A stretch of DNA of 64,000 bases. Origin: Burkholderia sp. BCC1644. GTDB taxonomy: Bacteria > Pseudomonadota > Gammaproteobacteria > Burkholderiales > Burkholderiaceae. Below, one piece after another: positions 44,182 through 52,932 of the stretch (position 1 is its first letter; each line of letters opens with the position of its first letter). The notes under the pieces were generated by a model. It made no database searches. It saw only the letters and a list, made by a program, of their open reading frames with translations, and had not been told where the DNA came from. Location of the stretch: contig NZ_CADFEI010000001.1 of the NCBI RefSeq assembly GCF_902833225.1, forward strand, positions 248,001-312,000, given 5' to 3'. The translations under genes were made by a program, and so were the position numbers.

Positions 44182-45693
44182 TTAAGGGCCGACGCCCGCG
44201 GTGCGCTGCGGGCCCGCCGCCGCGACGTCGGAGGGCGCGGCGCCGTTCGCCGTGGCGCCGTCCCAGCCGCCGCCGAGCGCCTTCGCGAGAAACACGACGA
44301 GCGCCGCGCGCTGGCCCTGGATCTGCACGGCCTGGCGCTCGCTCGTCAACAGTTGCTGCTGCGCCGTCAGGACGTCGATGAACGGCGTCAGGCCGCCCGC
44401 GTAGCGGTCCTGCGCGAGCGACACGAGCTTGCGCGCGTCGTCGACGGCCGCCGATGCCTGCTGCGCGGCGTCGGCGAGGACCGACAGGCCCGTGACCGCA
44501 TTTTGCACCTCCTGGAACGCGGTGAGCACGGTCTGCCGGTAGCTGGCCTGCGCGGCGACGTAGCCGGCCTGCGCGAAATCGACGCCGGCCTTCAGCCTGC
44601 CGCCTTCGAACAGCGGCTGGCTGAGCGACCCGCCGACCGACCACAGCAGCGCCGGCACGCTGAACAGACCCGCAAAGCGCGTTGCATCCCAGCCGATGTC
44701 CGGCGACAGCGTGATGCGCGGAAAATACGCGGCGCGCGCGACGCCGATCTGCGCGTTCGCGGCCGCCATCGCGCGCTCGGCCGATGCGACGTCGGGGCGC
44801 CGCTGCAGCAGGTCGCTCGGCATGCCGGTCGGCAGCGCGGGCGCGTTGATCGGCACCACGCGCGGCGGCAGCGAGAATTCGGGGGCCGGCGTGCCGACCA
44901 GCGTCGCGATCGCGGTTTCGACCTGCGCGCGCTGCTGGAGCAGCAACTGGGCCTGCGTGCGCGTCGCGTCGAGCTGCGAGCGCTGCTGCAGCAGGTCGAG
45001 GCCCGACACCGCGCCGAGGTCGTGGCGCGCGCTCACGTAGTCGAGCGCCTTCTGCTGCAGGTCGATCGAACGTTTGACGACATCGATCTCGGTATCGAGC
45101 TCGCGCAGCGCGAAATAGCTCGACGCGAGGTCGGCCGTCAGCACGAGGCGAGCGTTCGCGAAATCGTCGCGCGCCTGCTCGGTGGTCGCCTGGGCCGATT
45201 CGACGCTGCGCCGCACGCGGCCGAACAGGTCGAGCTCGTAGCTGACGGCCGCACCGACCTGGACGTCGTTCTGCACGGTCGACATGCTTTGTGTCGCGTA
45301 GTTGGTCTGCGGCCGGTCGGCGGAGATCTTGAAGCGCTGGCCGCTCGCGGTCAGGCCGACCGCCGGATATTGCGCGGATGCGACGGACGCGAGCGTCGCC
45401 TTCGCCTGGTCGTAGCGCGCGGCCACGGCCTTCAGGTTCTGGTTGTTGCGCAGCGCGTCGGTTTCCAGTGCATCGAGTTGCGGATCGCCGAACGCGGTCC
45501 ACCACGCGGGATCGAGCGGCGCGCGGGCCGGCGCGGCCGGATGCCAGTACGCGTCGGCCGGGTCGAGCCGCCATGCGGCCGGCGTGTCGACGGCCGGGCG
45601 CTGGTAGTCCGGGCCGACGGCGCAGCCGGCGAGGGCGGCTGCCGCGACGGCGGCGAGCGCGACGGGCCGCGCGCGGACACGCATCGCGGTCAC
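44182..45693 (-). CDS. NodT/OprM-type outer-membrane efflux lipoprotein of the RND operon
   Basis: 503 residues from GTG at 45693, which overlaps the adaptor stop codon as GTGA; an ATG three codons on is possible. The lipobox LAGC sets Cys24, then AVGPDYQRP. Two OEP repeats with QRRPDVASAERAMAAANAQ and LSQPLFEGGRLKAG are typical. It forms the outer-membrane duct for the RND pump encoded upstream. Confidence 0.92.
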   Translation of the reverse strand: MTAMRVRARPVALAAVAAAALAGCAVGPDYQRPAVDTPAAWRLDPADAYWHPAAPARAPLDPAWWTAFGDPQLDALETDALRNNQNLKAVAARYDQAKATLASVASAQYPAVGLTASGQRFKISADRPQTNYATQSMSTVQNDVQVGAAVSYELDLFGRVRRSVESAQATTEQARDDFANARLVLTADLASSYFALRELDTEIDVVKRSIDLQQKALDYVSARHDLGAVSGLDLLQQRSQLDATRTQAQLLLQQRAQVETAIATLVGTPAPEFSLPPRVVPINAPALPTGMPSDLLQRRPDVASAERAMAAANAQIGVARAAYFPRITLSPDIGWDATRFAGLFSVPALLWSVGGSLSQPLFEGGRLKAGVDFAQAGYVAAQASYRQTVLTAFQEVQNAVTGLSVLADAAQQASAAVDDARKLVSLAQDRYAGGLTPFIDVLTAQQQLLTSERQAVQIQGQRAALVVFLAKALGGGWDGATANGAAPSDVAAAGPQRTAGVGP

Positions 45694-46928
45694 GACTTCG
45701 CTCCCGAGGCGGCCGATGCGGCCGATGCCGGTTGCGCGGCCGGTGCCTGCACGACGACCTTGTCGCCGTTCGCAAGCGCGTCGCTCGGGTTCGCGACGAG
45801 GCGGTCGTTCGGCGTGAGGGGGCCGTCGACTTCGAGCGTCTGGCCGATCGTGCGCACGACCGTCACCTGCTTCAGATGGACCTGGCCGTTCGCATCGACG
45901 GTCGCGACCGTCGGGCCTTCGCCGCGGAACAGCAGCGTATTGGCCGGGACCTGCAGGCGGCCGACCGGCGTCATCGGTAGCGTGGCCTGCACGTAGGCGC
46001 CGGGCAGCAGCCGGCCGTCCGGGTTCGGCAGCGTGATCTCGATCTGCAGCGAGCGCGTCGCGACGTCGATCGCCTCGGACGTGCGCGTGATCGTGCCGTC
46101 GAAGGTCTTGCCCGGCAGTTCGGCCTGCGCGACGCTCACGTGCTGGCCGACCTTCACCTGCTGCGCGTAGGCCTGCGGCACCTGAACGTAGAGGCGCAGC
46201 CGGTCGGCCTGCACGACCGTGAACAGCGAGCGGCCCGCGTTGCCCGAGTTGACGAGATCGCCGACGTCGACGTTGCGCTGCGTGACGATCCCGTCGATCG
46301 GCGCGACGATCCGCTGGAAACCCTTCAGCTCGGTGAGCCGGCGCATGTTCGCATCGGCCGCGGCGAGGTTCGCGGTGCCCTGGTTGAACGCGCCTTGCCG
46401 GTCGTCGAGTTCCTGCTGCGACACGGCATCGCGCTGGCGCAGCTGCTGCGCGCGGTCGAACGACGTCTTCGCGAGCGCGAGCGCGGCCTGCGCCTGCTGG
46501 CGTTGCGCGGTGGCCTGCGCGAGTTCCTGGTTCAGCTCGGGGGTGTCGAGTTCGGCGAGCGTCTGCCCTTGCTTCACGTGCGCGCCGATGTCGGCCTGCC
46601 AGCGCAGCACGTAGCCGCTTGCCCGCGCGTAGATCGGTGCCTCGACGAAGCCGCGCAGCGTGCCGGGCAGCGTCAGCTTGCCGCCGGTGGCCGCGTCGGC
46701 CGGATGCACGACGTTCACGTACTGGCGCGTGTTCTGCTCGGCGACCGCATCGAGCCGGTTGCGGTTCAGCACGTTGACGACGATCGTGCGCGCGGCGCCG
46801 GCGGCCAGCAGCACGCCGATCACGATCAGGACGATGCGCCCGCGCCGCGATACCGACGTGCGCGTCGGCAGGTGCATGCCGTGTTCGTCCACCTGGATGC
46901 CGACGGAGCTGTGATGTTTCTCTTCCAT
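45690..46928 (-). CDS. RND periplasmic adaptor (membrane fusion protein)
   Basis: 412 residues. A short cytoplasmic N-terminus with SRRGRIVLIVIGVLLAAGAA forms a single membrane anchor (about 30-52) rather than a cleaved lipoprotein signal. Then lipoyl halves (APIYARASGYV and IVAPIDGIVTQRNVDVGDLV), an alpha hairpin (about 115-180) and a beta barrel. The C-terminus ends in an Ala/Ser-rich tail. I chose ATG 46928; a TTG four codons earlier is possible but unsupported. It is encoded 36 bases after the RND gene. Confidence 0.9.
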   Translation of the reverse strand: MEEKHHSSVGIQVDEHGMHLPTRTSVSRRGRIVLIVIGVLLAAGAARTIVVNVLNRNRLDAVAEQNTRQYVNVVHPADAATGGKLTLPGTLRGFVEAPIYARASGYVLRWQADIGAHVKQGQTLAELDTPELNQELAQATAQRQQAQAALALAKTSFDRAQQLRQRDAVSQQELDDRQGAFNQGTANLAAADANMRRLTELKGFQRIVAPIDGIVTQRNVDVGDLVNSGNAGRSLFTVVQADRLRLYVQVPQAYAQQVKVGQHVSVAQAELPGKTFDGTITRTSEAIDVATRSLQIEITLPNPDGRLLPGAYVQATLPMTPVGRLQVPANTLLFRGEGPTVATVDANGQVHLKQVTVVRTIGQTLEVDGPLTPNDRLVANPSDALANGDKVVVQAPAAQPASAASAASGAKS

Positions 46929-46964
46929 GAATTCAACCAATTCAACCGGGTAGTGGGGCGAAAG

Positions 46965-49900
46965 TCAGTGTCCGGCCTGGCGCGCGCGCCGGCGGGCCAG
47001 CCGTGCATGCACGCCGCCGAACACGAGCGGCACGAACAGCAACGTCGAAACGGTCGCGAACAGCAGCCCGCCGATCACCGCGCGGCCGAGCGGCGCATTC
47101 TGCTCGGCGCCTTCGCCGAGACCGAGCGCCATCGGCACCATCCCGATGATCATCGCGAGCGCCGTCATCAATACCGGCCGGATCCGCGTCGCGCCGGCCT
47201 CCAGCGCGGCCGTGAGCGGCGGCGCGCCGGCCGCGAGGCGCTGGCGCGCGAACGACACGACCAGAATGCTGTTCGCGGTCGCGACGCCCACCGTCATGAT
47301 CGCGCCCGTCAGCGCGGGCACGCTCAGGTGCGTGCCGGTGATGAACAGCATCCACGCGATGCCGGCGAGCGCGGCCGGCATCGCGCTGATGATGATCAGC
47401 GGGTCGAGCCACGACTGGAAATTGACGACGATCAGCAGGTAGACGAGCACGATCGCCATCGCGACACCCGCGCCGAGGCCGATATACGACGTGCGCATCG
47501 TCTCGACCTGGCCGCGCACCGTCAGGTCGGTGCCGCGCGGCAGCGTCGCGCGCGCGTCGGACACGATGCGGTCGATCTCGCCCGCGACCGAGCCGAGGTC
47601 GCGGCCTTCGACGCTCACGTACACGTCGATCGCCGGGCGGATGTTGTAGTGCGTGATCACGGCCGGGTTCGCGGTGCTGCGCACCTGCACGAGGTTGCCG
47701 AGCAGTTGCAGCGGCATGCCCGTGCGGCCGCTCGCCGAGATCGGCGTGCCGAGCAGGTCGTCGACCGACGCGATGCTGTATTGCGGGGTCTGGATCTGCA
47801 GCGGGTACTGCACGCCGGTGCGCGGGTTGATCCAGAACGACGGCGTCGTCTGCGAACTGCCGGACAGCGAGATCAGCATGTTCTGCGCGACGTTCTGCGC
47901 GGAGAGGTTGAGCTGCTGCATGCGCGTACGATCCATGTCGGCCAGCAGGGTCGGCTCGTCGTTGCGTTGCAGCACGTGCACGTCGACGGCGCCGGGGATT
48001 TGCCTGAACTTTTTCATCAGGCTGCTCGCGATAGTCATGTTACTCGCGAGATCGTTGCCGAGCACCTGCACGTCGATCGCGGCCGGCTGACCGAAGTTGA
48101 GGATCTGCGTGATGATGTCCGACGGCTGGAAGAAGAACTCGACGCCCGGGAAGCGCTCGGGCAGCAGCGTGCGCAGCGTCTGCACGTAGTGCTGGGTCGC
48201 GCGGTGGCCGGGTTTCAGCGCGATCAGCAGCTCGCCGTCGAGCGTGCCGATCGTGCCGGCGTTGCTGTACGACAGGTTGATGCCGCTCACCGGCAGGCCG
48301 AGGTTGTCGACGATCGCACCGAGCTCGTCGGGCGGCACGGTTTCGCGGATCACGCGCTCGACCTGGTCGGCGAGGCGCGCGGTTTCCTCGATCCGGTAAC
48401 CGGTGGGCGCACGCATGTGCAGCCGGATGTTGCCGGAATCGGCGTTCGGGAAGAAGTCGCGGCCGAGCACGAATACGAGGCCCGTCGACAGCACGCAGAA
48501 GCCGAGGAAGCACATCGCGTAAAAGCGTCGGCGCACGAGCAGGATGCTCAGCAGCACGATGTACCACGCACGCAGCCGTTCGAACGCGTGGTTGAACGCG
48601 TGATGGATGCGCGCGAAGCGCGACGTCGACTGGTCGGGGCCGGTGCTGGCCTGCTGCGGGCGGAACAGCAGCATCGCGAGCGTCGGCACCAGCGTGCGCG
48701 ACAGCACGTACGACGCGAGCATCGCGAACACGACGGCTTCCGCGAGCGGCACGAACAGGAAGCGCGCGACGCCCGTCAGGAAGAACATCGGCACGAACAC
48801 GATGCAGATGCACAGCGTCGACACGAACGCGGGCACCGCGATTTCGCCCGCACCTTCGAGGATCGCGTCGTGCAGGTTGGTGCCGAGATGCAGGTGCCGC
48901 TCGATGTTCTCGATCGTGACGGTCGCGTCGTCGACCAGGATCCCGACCGCGAGCGCGAGCCCGCCGAGCGTCATGATGTTGATGGTCTCGCCGAGCGCGG
49001 ACAGCGCGATCAGCGACGTGAAGATCGACAGCGGGATCGAGATCGCGATGATCAGCGTGCTGCGCCAGTTGCCGAGGAACAGCAGGATCATCATCGCGGT
49101 CAGCACGGCGGCGATCAGCGCCTCGTGGATCACGCCCTGGACGGCCGCGTTGACGAACACCGACTGGTCGAACAACGGCGTGATCGTGAGCCCTTCGGGC
49201 AGCGTCGGGATCACCTTCGGCAGCAGCGACTTCAGGTCCGACACGACCTTGAGCGTCGACGCATCGCCGCTTTTCAGGATCGAGATCAGCACGCCGCGCT
49301 GGCCGTTCTGCCGGACGACGTTGGTCTGCGGCGCGAAGCCGTCGCGCACCGCCGCCACTTCGCGCAGGTAGGTCGTCGCGCCGTTGACGGTCTGGACCGG
49401 CAGGTTGTTGATGTCGGCGACGGTATCGGCCGACGCGTTCGTGTCGATCCGGTATTCGGTCTGGCCCATCTTCGCGGTGCCGGTCGGCAGCACGAGGTTC
49501 TGCGCGTTGACCGCGTTGACGATGTCGGCCGGCGTGAGGCCCTTCGCGAGCAGCGCCTGCGGATCGAGGTCGATCGCGACCACGCGCGTGCGGCCGCCGT
49601 ACGGGAACGGGATCTGCACGCCCGGCACCGTGATCAGCTGCGGGCGCAGGAAGTTGAGTGCGATGTCGGCGAGCGACTGTTCGCTGAGCGTCTTGCTCGA
49701 CAGCCCGAGCTGGATCACCGGGATGCTCGATGCCGAATAGGTGATCACGAGCGGCGGCGTCGCGCCCTGCGGCATCTGCCGCACGATCGCCTGCGCGGAG
49801 GAGACCGTCTGCGCGATCGCCGTCTGCACGTTCGCGCCCGGTTGCAGGAACACCTTCACGACGGCGATGCCGGGCAGCGACGTCGATTCGACGTGCTGGA

Positions 49901-50132
49901 TGTTGTTGACGGTCGTCGTCAGGATCCGTTCATGGACGGAGGTGATCCGGTTGGTCATCTCCGTCGCGGAGAAGCCGCTGTAATTCCAGATCACGCTGAT
50001 GACGGGGATGTTGATCGCGGGCAGCACGTCGACCGGTGTGCGCATCAGCGCAAGCGGGGTGGCCAGCACGATCATGATGGCCATGACGATGAACGTGTAG
50101 GGGCGCTTGAGCGCGAGATTGACGATCCACAT
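46965..50132 (-). CDS. RND-family efflux pump inner-membrane protein (HAE1-like)
   Basis: 1055 residues, the full RND length with 12 helices and two large periplasmic loops. TM4 carries the essential acidic pair Asp401/Asp402 in GILVDDATV. In TM10 the position of the AcrB Lys940 is occupied by Ala953 (GVATANSILVV), so the normal proton-relay lysine is missing. The sequence otherwise is of the acriflavin-resistance group. It is the first gene of the five-gene operon (pump, adaptor, outer-membrane factor, response regulator, kinase) and exports drugs, solvents or similar compounds using the proton gradient. Confidence 0.93.
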   Translation of the reverse strand: MWIVNLALKRPYTFIVMAIMIVLATPLALMRTPVDVLPAINIPVISVIWNYSGFSATEMTNRITSVHERILTTTVNNIQHVESTSLPGIAVVKVFLQPGANVQTAIAQTVSSAQAIVRQMPQGATPPLVITYSASSIPVIQLGLSSKTLSEQSLADIALNFLRPQLITVPGVQIPFPYGGRTRVVAIDLDPQALLAKGLTPADIVNAVNAQNLVLPTGTAKMGQTEYRIDTNASADTVADINNLPVQTVNGATTYLREVAAVRDGFAPQTNVVRQNGQRGVLISILKSGDASTLKVVSDLKSLLPKVIPTLPEGLTITPLFDQSVFVNAAVQGVIHEALIAAVLTAMMILLFLGNWRSTLIIAISIPLSIFTSLIALSALGETINIMTLGGLALAVGILVDDATVTIENIERHLHLGTNLHDAILEGAGEIAVPAFVSTLCICIVFVPMFFLTGVARFLFVPLAEAVVFAMLASYVLSRTLVPTLAMLLFRPQQASTGPDQSTSRFARIHHAFNHAFERLRAWYIVLLSILLVRRRFYAMCFLGFCVLSTGLVFVLGRDFFPNADSGNIRLHMRAPTGYRIEETARLADQVERVIRETVPPDELGAIVDNLGLPVSGINLSYSNAGTIGTLDGELLIALKPGHRATQHYVQTLRTLLPERFPGVEFFFQPSDIITQILNFGQPAAIDVQVLGNDLASNMTIASSLMKKFRQIPGAVDVHVLQRNDEPTLLADMDRTRMQQLNLSAQNVAQNMLISLSGSSQTTPSFWINPRTGVQYPLQIQTPQYSIASVDDLLGTPISASGRTGMPLQLLGNLVQVRSTANPAVITHYNIRPAIDVYVSVEGRDLGSVAGEIDRIVSDARATLPRGTDLTVRGQVETMRTSYIGLGAGVAMAIVLVYLLIVVNFQSWLDPLIIISAMPAALAGIAWMLFITGTHLSVPALTGAIMTVGVATANSILVVSFARQRLAAGAPPLTAALEAGATRIRPVLMTALAMIIGMVPMALGLGEGAEQNAPLGRAVIGGLLFATVSTLLFVPLVFGGVHARLARRRARQAGH

Positions 50133-50318
50133 GGAGGCAGCGGGACAGGCGGTGATCAGGCGTCGGTGATGGGAACCCGAATGATAGGCGTCGGCGTGGA
50201 ACGGGTTACTGTCGCGAAACTGGCGGAACTGTCAGTTTGGGGCGCGCGGGTCGTCCGCCGATTCCGCAGACGGAATGCCTGCGTCGCGATGGCTGCGATT
50301 GCGCCGATCGCGCCGCGC

Positions 50319-51074
50319 TCACAGCTGCTCCATCCCGAAGCGCGCGAGCGCATGCAGATCGACGACCTCGATCTGGTTGTACGCGAGTCGCAACGCGCCG
50401 AGCTTCTCGAGTTGCTGCAGCGCCTGGTTGATCCGCTGCCGCGACACGCCGACGAGCATTCCCAGTTCCTCCTGCGAAATCGACAGCGACGGGCCGGTAT
50501 CCGGGTACAGGTCGGGGTTGAAGAGCTGCGCGAGCGCCTGCGCGACGCGTGCGTCGACGTCGAGCAGCCGGCTGTTCTGGATCGACGCGATGAATTCGCC
50601 CATCCGGTTGTTCAACTGATGGATCACGAAGCGCGTAAACGGCAGGCTGGTATCGAGCAGCGCATGGAAGGTGTCGACCGGCACGAACAGCACGGTCGAG
50701 CGCTGGATCGCGACGACTTCGTACTTGCGCAGCTCGCGCTTGATCACGCTGCCTTCGCCGAACCAGCCGCCCGACGGCACGCCGGAAAACGTGCAGCCGC
50801 GCCCGGACACGTTGAAGATCGCGAGCTTCAGCAACCCCTGGTGCACGCCGATCCAGTACTCGGACGGCGCGAGCCGGTGCGCGATCACGTCGCCGGCCTC
50901 GCACTGCTCGACGCGCGACTGCGCGAGCACGAGCGCCTGATGCTCGGGCGCCAGCGTGCGGAACCACGCGCACTGGCCGAACAGCGTCGACAGGGCGGGC
51001 AGCGGGCCCGGTTCGGGAGGCTGGTCGGCCGGGCGGGCGGCCGCGTCGGACGGCGCAACGGAATGGTCGTGCAT
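50319..51074 (-). CDS. Crp/Fnr-family transcriptional regulator
   Basis: 251 residues. A cyclic-nucleotide-binding-like beta-roll (about 30-150) precedes a dimer helix and the Crp-type HTH (about 185-240, SISQEELGMLVGVSRQRIN). The phosphate-binding Arg motif of true cAMP receptors is not clear (GSVIKRELRKYEVVA), so the effector may be different or absent. Two cysteines near the N-terminus (QCAWF, EQCEAG) do not form an FNR cluster pattern. It diverges from the acyl-CoA synthetase gene, with 168 bases between, and probably regulates it. Confidence 0.88.
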   Translation of the reverse strand: MHDHSVAPSDAAARPADQPPEPGPLPALSTLFGQCAWFRTLAPEHQALVLAQSRVEQCEAGDVIAHRLAPSEYWIGVHQGLLKLAIFNVSGRGCTFSGVPSGGWFGEGSVIKRELRKYEVVAIQRSTVLFVPVDTFHALLDTSLPFTRFVIHQLNNRMGEFIASIQNSRLLDVDARVAQALAQLFNPDLYPDTGPSLSISQEELGMLVGVSRQRINQALQQLEKLGALRLAYNQIEVVDLHALARFGMEQL

Positions 51075-51242
51075 GGGTGCGGGTTTGCGAGGATAGGGAT
51101 AACGCGCAGCGCTCGAAAGGCACTCTGTCGTTTCGATGACAGACGGCTCACAATAGCGCCCGTTAAGCTGTCGGCAATTGAACCACATCAAAACGATCCG
51201 GGGTGCATGCACGCCGGTCGACAGAACACGGGAGACAGGATC

Positions 51243-52895
51243 ATGACGCAGATGTTCGAGGCCGGACTCGGCCGCCGCGACGCCAATTACGTGCCGCTCA
51301 CCCCGATCGATTTCCTGGTCCGGACGGCCGAAGTCTACGGCGAGCGCCTTGCGATCGTGCACGGCGACGTGCGGCGCACGTGGGGCGAGACCTACACGCG
51401 TGCCAAGCAGCTGGCGAGCGCGCTCGTGCAGGCCGGCGTCGAGCGCGGCGACACGGTCGCGGCGATGCTGCCGAACATCCCGGCGATGGTCGAGGCGCAC
51501 TTCGGCGTGCCGATGGCCGGCGCGGTGCTGAACACGATCAACACGCGGCTCGACGTGTCGTCGGTGCTGTTCATGCTGCGTCACGGCGAGGCGAAGGTGC
51601 TGATCGTCGACACCGAGTACGCGGAGTTCGCGCATCGCGCGGCGCTCGAGGTGCCCGGACTGAAGATCGTCAGCGTGGCCGACGCGATGCCGGCGGACCC
51701 CGACCGTTTCGCGGGCGCGACCGATTACGAGGCGTTCGTGGCCGGCGGCGACGCCGACTACGCGTGGACGCCGCCCGCCGACGAATGGGATGCGATCGCG
51801 CTGAACTACACGTCCGGCACGACCGGCGACCCGAAGGGCGTCGTCTACCATCATCGCGGCGCGTACCTCGCGGCGATCAGCAACCTCCTCGAATGGGACA
51901 TGCCGAAGCACGCGGTGTATCTGTGGACGCTGCCGATGTTCCACTGCAACGGCTGGTGCTTCCCGTGGGCCGTCGCGGCGCGCGCGGGCGTGAACGTGTG
52001 CCTGCGCAAGTTCGACGCGAAGACCGTGTTCGACCTGATCCGCCGCGAGCGCATCACGCACTACTGCGGCGCGCCGATCGTGCAGAGCGCGATCGCGAAT
52101 GCACCGGCGGAATTCCGTGAAGGGATCGACCAGACGGTGCACGCGATGGTCGCGGGCGCGGCGCCCGCGCCGGCCGTGATCGCGAAGATGAAGGAGATCG
52201 GCTTCGACCTGCTGCACGTGTACGGGCTGACCGAGGTGTATGGCCCGGCGACCGTGTGCGCGAAGCAGTCGCACTGGGAAGAACTGTCCGACGAGGAGCG
52301 TGCGCGGCTCAATGCGCGCCAGGGCGTGCGCTACCACCTCGAAGCGGGCGCGACGGTGCTCGATCCCGACACGATGGCCCCGGTGCCCGCCGACGGCGAG
52401 ACGCTCGGCGAGATCATGTTCCGCGGCAACATCTGCATGAAGGGCTACCTGAAGAACCCGAAGGCGACCGACGAAGCGTTCCACGGCGGCTGGTTCCATA
52501 CCGGCGATCTCGCGGTGCTGATGCCGGACGGCTATATCCGGATCAAGGATCGCAAGAAGGACATCATCATCTCGGGCGGCGAGAACATCTCGAGCATCGA
52601 GGTCGAGGACGCGCTGTATCGTCATCCGGCCGTCGCCGTCGCGGCCGTCGTCGCGATGCCCGACCCGAAATGGGGCGAAGTGCCGTGCGCGTTCGTCGAG
52701 CTGCGCGAAGGCGCGAGCGCGACCGAGGAGGAGATCGTCGCGCACTGCCGGCAACTGCTCGCGGGCTTCAAGGTGCCGAAGGCCGTGCGCTTCGGCGAGT
52801 TGCCGAAGACGTCGACCGGCAAGATCCAGAAGTTCCAGCTGCGCAATGCGGTCGGCTCGGACAAGGCGATCGACCTGGCGGGCGACAAGAAGTAG
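51243..52895 (+). CDS. acyl-CoA synthetase (AMP-forming), AlkK/DmdB-like
   Basis: 550 residues. Adenylate-forming enzyme motifs: the ATP loop YTSGTTGDPKGV at about 185, HVYGLTEVYGP, GWFHTGDLAV, the hinge KDRKKDII, and the C-terminal catalytic lysine in PKTSTGKIQK. The length and sequence fit the medium-chain fatty acid, 2-methyl-acyl or methylthiopropionate CoA ligases (AlkK, DmdB). A sound ribosome site (GGGAGACAGGATC) precedes the ATG. It activates a fatty or branched-chain acid to its CoA thioester in the cytoplasm; exact substrate open. Confidence 0.92.
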   Translation: MTQMFEAGLGRRDANYVPLTPIDFLVRTAEVYGERLAIVHGDVRRTWGETYTRAKQLASALVQAGVERGDTVAAMLPNIPAMVEAHFGVPMAGAVLNTINTRLDVSSVLFMLRHGEAKVLIVDTEYAEFAHRAALEVPGLKIVSVADAMPADPDRFAGATDYEAFVAGGDADYAWTPPADEWDAIALNYTSGTTGDPKGVVYHHRGAYLAAISNLLEWDMPKHAVYLWTLPMFHCNGWCFPWAVAARAGVNVCLRKFDAKTVFDLIRRERITHYCGAPIVQSAIANAPAEFREGIDQTVHAMVAGAAPAPAVIAKMKEIGFDLLHVYGLTEVYGPATVCAKQSHWEELSDEERARLNARQGVRYHLEAGATVLDPDTMAPVPADGETLGEIMFRGNICMKGYLKNPKATDEAFHGGWFHTGDLAVLMPDGYIRIKDRKKDIIISGGENISSIEVEDALYRHPAVAVAAVVAMPDPKWGEVPCAFVELREGASATEEEIVAHCRQLLAGFKVPKAVRFGELPKTSTGKIQKFQLRNAVGSDKAIDLAGDKK

Positions 52896-52932
52896 GCGGC
52901 GCGCCCGGCCGTGGCCGATCATCCGGCGTCCG

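Noticed and set aside
46140..52895. A 2251-codon rightward open frame across the RND operon and the acyl-CoA synthetase gene
   Set aside because: Only its last 550 codons are a real gene. The rest is antisense to the adaptor, pump and Crp/Fnr genes and has the Arg/His/Asp-rich look of a G+C-driven shadow frame.
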